Of a stretch of 5,710 bases of DNA, positions 1-3,797 are shown one piece after another. Within the stretch, counting starts at the first letter, position 1. Each line of letters opens with the position of its first letter. Source of the DNA: Phycisphaerales bacterium (GTDB lineage: Bacteria > Planctomycetota > Phycisphaerae > Phycisphaerales > SM1A02); the NCBI GenBank assembly GCA_018882625.1, contig VERO01000163.1, positions 1 through 5,710 of the forward strand, written 5' to 3'. Made by a program: the position numbers and the translations under genes. The notes under the pieces are model-generated. The model ran no database searches and was not told the DNA's origin. It saw only the letters and a list, made by a program, of their open reading frames with translations.

Positions 1-917
1 AGGTAGAGCGTGCCGCCGTCGACCTTCACAAGCATGTCCTTGGTCACCGGCGCGCCGCGGAAGTGGCCCATGTTCCAGTAGACGCCCTTCGCGATGCGCA
101 GGCGAAGCGAAGGACCTGCGTAAGTCACGCCGACACGCACCTTGCGCATCTCGTGCCACTCCGCGGGCACCATGAAGTGGCAGACCTCCCCGCGCTGCAG
201 CATCACGTCCGCGTCGATAACGGGCAGATCGCCGAATCGGATGCGCCAGTTGAGGCGTGCCTGCGCCAACGCCGCCTTGCTGGTCTCGGAGTACTCGAGC
301 CCCACGCCCAGATTCGCAGCGAGCGCCTTGAACTCGCTCTCCTCCTCGGGAGAGAGCATGGCGTCGCCGAGCGCGGAGTCCACGGTGCCCTGCACAAGCG
401 ACTTGACCTCCTGCGCATACACGCGCGTCTTCATGTCCTCCGGGATCGACAGGTGCCTGACGAGGGCCTCAAGCGCCGATCGCTCGTCATCGGTGAGCGA
501 CTTGTCGCGAATGGACTGGTTCAGTGCGGAGGCGTAGGTCGACATGCGCACGGAGTCGATGACACGCGCATGGCCGGCCGGCGAGATCGCGAACAGGTCC
601 CGCAGATGGCGCAGTCCGTCCGCATCGGCCCTGCCCATGCTCCGGTCGCGCAGGCAGTGCATCAGGTAGTCGCAGTAGGCGGCCTCGAGCGAATCCGAAC
701 ACGACGCATGGATGTCGACGCCGTACTCGGCGTTGATCCGCTCGATCGTGTCGAACCCGATGTCCTGCACGCGCGCTGCGGCGGCCAGCGCGTTGTTGAG
801 CTCGATGAACGCATTCTGCGGGTTCTTGCGCCCAAGGAGCGAGCGCCAGAACCCGTTGGCGACGGGGAGCCTGTTGGCGAATGGATGTGCGGGCGACGAT
901 CCGCCGGAAGGTGGCAT
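1..917 (-). CDS. Hypothetical protein, C-terminus beyond window; possible TerB-like helical repeats and a PH/GRAM-like end
   Basis: I do not recognise this protein by name. The minus strand is open from base 1007 to the left edge with no stop and reads as a balanced protein sequence, unlike the Arg/His-rich plus-strand frame opposite. From ATG 917 it gives 305 residues and continues off the window. Residues about 20-220 look all-helical. Two similar segments, near 141 (LTDDERSALEALV) and 188 (LSPEEESEFKALA), have the acidic 'L(S/T)..E...L..L' pattern seen in TerB-like or EF-hand-like helical repeats. From about 229 (GDLPVIDADVMLQRGEVCHF) through 275-305 (IAKGVYWNMGHFRG, ending GGTLYL) it turns beta-rich; that ending resembles the start of a bacterial PH/GRAM-like strand pattern. 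There is no signal peptide or membrane segment, so it is probably cytoplasmic. The start is uncertain: no good Shine-Dalgarno precedes ATG 917, and ATG 1007 or GTG 962/959 are in-frame alternatives. Reading frame is fairly sure; domain calls are tentative. Confidence 0.72.
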   Translation of the reverse strand, partial: MPPSGGSSPAHPFANRLPVANGFWRSLLGRKNPQNAFIELNNALAAAARVQDIGFDTIERINAEYGVDIHASCSDSLEAAYCDYLMHCLRDRSMGRADADGLRHLRDLFAISPAGHARVIDSVRMSTYASALNQSIRDKSLTDDERSALEALVRHLSIPEDMKTRVYAQEVKSLVQGTVDSALGDAMLSPEEESEFKALAANLGVGLEYSETSKAALAQARLNWRIRFGDLPVIDADVMLQRGEVCHFMVPAEWHEMRKVRVGVTYAGPSLRLRIAKGVYWNMGHFRGAPVTKDMLVKVDGGTLY

Positions 918-979
918 CCCAGCGATTACACCACGGCTTGCCTGCAGGTGCCGCGACACCACGCCGGCGACGCTGGCAT

Positions 980-1006
980 TGCAACTAGTTGGGTATACTA
1001 GTTGCA
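980..1006. promoter_or_regulatory. Palindromic operator of the toxin-antitoxin operon
   Basis: A perfect 10-bp inverted repeat: TGCAACTAGT at 980-989 and ACTAGTTGCA at 997-1006, separated by the 7-bp spacer TGGGTAT. It lies directly before, and overlaps by one base, the antitoxin start codon. Antitoxins of the Phd/YefM and VapB type usually bind such palindromes as dimers, alone or with toxin, to repress their own operon. Position and symmetry make this the likely operator; binding is inferred. It is also upstream of the divergent minus-strand gene and could affect it. Confidence 0.8.
994..999 (+). promoter_or_regulatory. -10 element of the vapBC promoter (leaderless)
   Basis: TATACT matches the sigma-70-type TATAAT consensus at 5 of 6 bases and sits inside the operator palindrome. 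The usual spacing from a -10 hexamer puts the transcription start at about 1006, the A of the antitoxin ATG. No Shine-Dalgarno-like purine run precedes that ATG. Together these suggest a leaderless mRNA. I see no convincing -35 at 16-18 bp spacing (971-976 is CGCTGG); TTGCAA at 979-984 is too close to serve. Confidence 0.5.
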
Positions 1007-1269
1007 TGGTGCACCACATTGGGTCGTTCGAGGCCAAGACCCGCCTTGCGGAGCTGCTTCGGCTCGCGGAACGCGGCGACGAGGTGGTCGTGATGCGCCG
1101 CGGCCAGCGGATCGCGGTCATCATTGGCGCGAGCCGCTACGACGAGGTGACCCACGCGAGGGCTGCCGACTGGCGCGCGGACACCCGCGAGTGGATCGCC
1201 CAGGGGCCGCGCATCTCGCGAAGCGCCTTCGAGAGCGTCCTGGCTGACTCCAAGAAGGGCCGGCCGTGA
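1006..1269 (+). CDS. vapB: Type II antitoxin, Phd/YefM family
   Basis: An 87-residue protein of typical antitoxin length. The N-terminal half (residues 5-40) carries the Phd/YefM signature: GSFEAKTRLAELL at 6-18, then an acidic turn (ERGDEVVV) and the strand MRRGQRIAVII at 30-40. In this family that half forms the dimeric DNA-binding fold. The C-terminal half (about 45-87, with DWRADTREWI and the basic tail KKGRP) would be the flexible segment that wraps and blocks the toxin. The start at ATG 1006 fits the family N-terminus; longer upstream versions in this frame read through promoter DNA and do not resemble the family. Its TGA overlaps the downstream toxin start by four bases, so the two are translated together. 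Expected role: neutralise the VapC ribonuclease and, with it, repress the operon through the palindrome at 980-1006. Family assignment is confident; the vapB name follows from the VapC partner. Confidence 0.92.
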   Translation: MVHHIGSFEAKTRLAELLRLAERGDEVVVMRRGQRIAVIIGASRYDEVTHARAADWRADTREWIAQGPRISRSAFESVLADSKKGRP

Positions 1270-1679
1270 TCGTCGTGGACTCGTCTGCAGTGCTCGCGAT
1301 CCTGCTGCGGGAGCAGAGCGCGTCGGCCGTGTTCAAGGCGATCGAGCAGAGCGATGCGCTGCTTGCACCTGCCCTCCTGCCCTACGAGGTCATGAGCGGG
1401 CTGCGGAGCGCCGAGCGCCTGAAGCGGATCGATTCGGATACAGCGACCCGGGCGAGGACCCGCATGGCTGCGTTCCCGTGGTCGTACGAAATCCATGGCA
1501 GCGAATCAGCGCTGCGGAACGTGGCGCGCATGGCAGCAGCACATGGGCTCTCTGCGTACGACGCCTCCTACCTGGAGCTCGCTGCACGACAGGGATGCCC
1601 GCTCGTCACGCTTGATGCGGGCCTCCGCAAGGCCGCACATGCGGAACACGTCAAGGTGCTGCCGCGAACCGCAGCCTAG
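1266..1679 (+). CDS. vapC: VapC-type PIN-domain ribonuclease toxin
   Basis: A 137-residue single PIN domain, normal VapC length. The four conserved acidic positions are all present: D5 in MIVVDSSAV, E41 in LLPYEVMSGL, D99 in LSAYDASYLELA, and D117 in PLVTLDAGLR. In this family they bind Mg2+/Mn2+ and cleave RNA, often tRNA or a ribosomal RNA loop; the specific target cannot be read from sequence. Nothing suggests inactivation. Translation starts at GTG 1266, which overlaps the antitoxin stop (GTGA), with a purine-rich AGAAGG at 1253-1258 seven bases upstream, so coupled translation with the antitoxin is likely. The gene ends in TAG at 1677-1679 inside a CTAG that also supplies the stop of the convergent transketolase gene, leaving no room for an intergenic terminator. 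The mobile character of such modules fits its insertion between unrelated genes, but no attachment site or repeat marks the borders. Confidence 0.95.
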   Translation: MIVVDSSAVLAILLREQSASAVFKAIEQSDALLAPALLPYEVMSGLRSAERLKRIDSDTATRARTRMAAFPWSYEIHGSESALRNVARMAAAHGLSAYDASYLELAARQGCPLVTLDAGLRKAAHAEHVKVLPRTAA

Positions 1680-3619
1680 GCGCGCACGCCGAGCAGCGCC
1701 GCGGCCCGCGCGGCGATCTGCGAGTGGTGCAGGCCAGCTGCCCGGAGACGGTCGTCGTGCGTCAGGGGTGTGCCCGAGGCAGCAGCGCCAGGCACCCCCA
1801 CCGACTGCACGTGCATCGCGCCGATGGTGAACGCATCGCCCGAATCCGTGCATGCCTCTGCGATCGCGGATGCGAGCAGACCGCCGGCGCCATCCTCGAC
1901 CACCAGGATGTTGCCGCCGTTGCTGTTCGCGAGATCGAGCAGCGCATCGCGGTCGAAGGGAATGCTGTAGAGGTCGACGATCGTCGCGTCGATGCCTGAG
2001 AGGTCGAGCAGGTCGAGTGCGCGATTGCACTCGTGGATCATCGCGCCTGCACTCACGATGAGCAGGTCGCGGCCCTCCGTGAGCACCTCGAACTTGCCAA
2101 GCTCGAAACTGGTGCTGTCGCCGTAGAGGAACTCCCCCTCGACGTCGCTCGTGCGCATCATGCATGGGCCGTCATGCCTGGCCATCGCAACCGCGAGGCC
2201 ATACGCCGCCCACGCATCGGCAGGCTGCAGGATGTGGAACGCCGGCGCGCCATGACGGCACAGCGTGGTCAGCGGGCGCAGCGCCGCGGCGTCCACAAGC
2301 GCGGTCTCAGGCGTGCCTGTCGCGGGACCCGCGATTCCCGCATGGCTACCGATCACCTTGACGTTCGCGCCAGCGCGCGCGGCCGACTCGATGTCACCGT
2401 GCGCAGTCGACACGAAGCGTGCGTACGTCGAGCAGAACGGGATCGCGCCAGCGGACGCGAGACCGATGGCCGCCCCGACCATCGACTGCTCGCCCGCACG
2501 GCACTCCACGAAACGGTCCGACAGCGCGCGGTCATTCGCGAAGGCATCCGCTCCCGTGGCGCTGCGCGTATCGGTGTCGAGCGACCAGATGCGCCGGTCA
2601 GACTGCGCCAGCGTGCGCAGCGCGAGCCCGTAGGCGCGGCGCGTCGAGAGCTTGCCTGTGGCAAGCACGGTGCCCATGTCCGCAGCGCGCATCGCCTGCG
2701 CGAAGTTGGCGATGGTCGCCGAGGCGGTGCCTGCACTGTCGGTCGCGGTTCCTGACATTGCGCTGGTCGCCGATGCGGCGGTTCCCGCTGCCGCAGCGCG
2801 CACCTGGCCAGGGGCCTGCCGCCGGAAGTGGCCGGCGCTGGCGAGTGCGCTCGTGTACCGCACGCGCATCGCATCGAGTTCCGACTTGGCCTGCCTGAGT
2901 CGGTCGCCGGTCGGCGCGCGCCCGTGCCACGAACCCGCCTGCAGGCTGCTCGAGCCCCAGCCTTTGGTGGTGCGCGCGAGGATCGCCGTGCACGTGCCCT
3001 TCGCCGCAGACTGGGCGGCATCGGCCAGCGCCTGGCGAATCTGCGCAGGATCATGTCCGTCAATGGTCACGCACGACCAGCCGAATGCGCCGAACTTCTT
3101 CGTGAGCGCCGCGGCCGACTGGCCCGGTCCGGTCGCACCCGACTGGCCCGACTGGTTGCATGCGATGATCGGCACCACGTTCGTGAGGCTGCGCTCGACC
3201 GCAAGGTCGCACGCCTCCCACACCGCCCCCTCGCGCGTCTCGCCGTCGCCGATGATGCAGAACACGCGGCGCGGCGACTTGCGCTCGCGCGCATCGAGCG
3301 CGAGGCCCGTCGCGATCGCGAGCCCGCGGCCAGGAGTGCCCGGTGCGATGTGCGTCACGTGCCTGACGGATGCGCCGACGTCCGACTCGACCGCATCGGT
3401 GATGTGCGATGCATGGCGGCCGCTGATCACGAGCGCATCGGCATCATGGTTGGCGCCCGACGCGGGATCCCACCGCATCGACTCGTAGAGGAGCACCGTG
3501 GCGACGTGCGCGATGCCCATGGCGCTGGTTGGGTGGCCGGATCCGGAAGTTCCGCATCGATCGAGCACGGAGTGGCAGAGCTGGATCGCAGTGGCGTGGG
3601 TCGCGGCCTCGAATGACAT
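1676..3619 (-). CDS. tkt: Transketolase family protein with altered substrate site
   Basis: A 647-residue protein with the three-domain transketolase order: thiamine-diphosphate-binding PP domain (about 1-260), pyrimidine domain (about 305-495) and C-terminal domain (about 510-647). Classical members move two-carbon ketol units between sugar phosphates in the cytoplasmic pentose phosphate pathway. Visible motifs: SGHPTS with H29; H69 in GRHAS; GDGE at 124-127 and N155 for Mg2+-diphosphate; WHG with H232; TRRAYG at 326-331; catalytic glutamate E377 in GEQSM; PFCSTYA at 394-400; GSH with H426. By my remembered alignment to human TKT, three substrate residues are replaced (S345 to A354, D424 to T434, R474 to D492), and about 21 residues are missing between H69 and G94, including the loop with H110. 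An Ala/Ser/Thr/Gly-rich linker fills 274-304. ATG 3619 is supported by a GAGGTG nine bases upstream. Fold and cofactor binding are confident; classical transketolase activity is doubtful. Confidence 0.9.
   Translation of the reverse strand: MSFEAATHATAIQLCHSVLDRCGTSGSGHPTSAMGIAHVATVLLYESMRWDPASGANHDADALVISGRHASHITDAVESDVGASVRHVTHIAPGTPGRGLAIATGLALDARERKSPRRVFCIIGDGETREGAVWEACDLAVERSLTNVVPIIACNQSGQSGATGPGQSAAALTKKFGAFGWSCVTIDGHDPAQIRQALADAAQSAAKGTCTAILARTTKGWGSSSLQAGSWHGRAPTGDRLRQAKSELDAMRVRYTSALASAGHFRRQAPGQVRAAAAGTAASATSAMSGTATDSAGTASATIANFAQAMRAADMGTVLATGKLSTRRAYGLALRTLAQSDRRIWSLDTDTRSATGADAFANDRALSDRFVECRAGEQSMVGAAIGLASAGAIPFCSTYARFVSTAHGDIESAARAGANVKVIGSHAGIAGPATGTPETALVDAAALRPLTTLCRHGAPAFHILQPADAWAAYGLAVAMARHDGPCMMRTSDVEGEFLYGDSTSFELGKFEVLTEGRDLLIVSAGAMIHECNRALDLLDLSGIDATIVDLYSIPFDRDALLDLANSNGGNILVVEDGAGGLLASAIAEACTDSGDAFTIGAMHVQSVGVPGAAASGTPLTHDDRLRAAGLHHSQIAARAAALLGVRA
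2708..2800 (-). repeat. Low-complexity interdomain linker of the transketolase, with imperfect DNA repeats
   Basis: This stretch encodes about 31 residues that are nearly all Ala, Ser, Thr, Gly and Met, between the PP and pyrimidine domains. On the plus strand, GGTCGCCGAGGCGG (2714-2727) recurs as GGTCGCCGATGCGG (2765-2778), 13 of 14 bases alike at a 51-bp offset that keeps the reading frame. A partial copy, GGTCGCGGTTCC, lies at 2741-2752. The linker may have grown by in-frame repeat expansion; this is inference. Confidence 0.55.
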
Positions 3620-3628
3620 CGTTCAGTG

Positions 3629-3634
3629 CACCTC
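3629..3634 (-). promoter_or_regulatory. Ribosome binding site of the transketolase gene
   Basis: The minus strand reads GAGGTG here, matching six bases of the anti-Shine-Dalgarno complement, nine bases before ATG 3619. It fixes the start codon of the transketolase-family gene. It is the clearest Shine-Dalgarno in the window; the other starts have weak sites or none. Confidence 0.75.
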
Positions 3635-3702
3635 GTGTGGATCTGGAAGCTGGTTGGACATGGCTCCTGCCCCGCAATGCGGCGGGCTGTGCCGAACTTC
3701 CG

Positions 3703-3731
3703 AGTATGACCGCCCGAAGCGCCCGATGCAA
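3703..3731 (-). promoter_or_regulatory. Tentative promoter for the transketolase gene
   Basis: The minus strand has TTGCAT (3731-3726) and CATACT (3708-3703) separated by exactly 17 bp, a plausible but weak sigma-70-type pair. It would start a transcript near base 3696 with a leader of about 77 bases before ATG 3619. Only the spacing and partial consensus support it. Confidence 0.28.
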
Positions 3732-3797
3732 TGTCCGGGACCCGTTCCTTCGGGCATTTTGGGCAATTCCCGTGTGGGCACGGCGTTTCATGCGAAA

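Larger units (their letters stand above)
3620..3797. other. Divergent intergenic region
   Basis: These 178 bp separate the starts of the minus-strand transketolase gene and the plus-strand secreted-protein gene, so promoters for both should lie here. Besides the ribosome binding site and tentative promoter listed separately, I see a short CCCG/CGGG hairpin (3741-3744 / 3751-3754) and the near-repeats GGGCATTTT and GGGCAATTCCC at 3752-3771. I could not find a convincing plus-strand promoter. No small gene or RNA is apparent. Confidence 0.6.

Noticed and set aside
979..984. TTGCAA as the -35 element of the vapBC promoter
   Set aside because: Only nine bases separate it from the -10 hexamer, far less than the usual 16-18.
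63..1001. Plus-strand open frame of 312 codons over the left-hand gene
   Set aside because: His/Arg/Val-rich with no domain signal and running through the toxin-antitoxin promoter. The minus-strand frame reads as a coherent protein.
712..1005. Longer antitoxin start upstream of 1006 in the same frame
   Set aside because: The extension would translate the neighbouring gene's antisense and the operator. Phd/YefM proteins begin only a few residues before the SFEAK-type motif, as ATG 1006 gives.
2652..3616. Long plus-strand frames opposite the transketolase
   Set aside because: Antisense of a protein with clear family motifs; composition is Arg/Ala/Ser-rich and structureless.
3741..3754. CCCG/CGGG hairpin as a terminator
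   Set aside because: Four-base stem, no following T run of note on either strand, and it sits between divergent starts where no terminator is needed.
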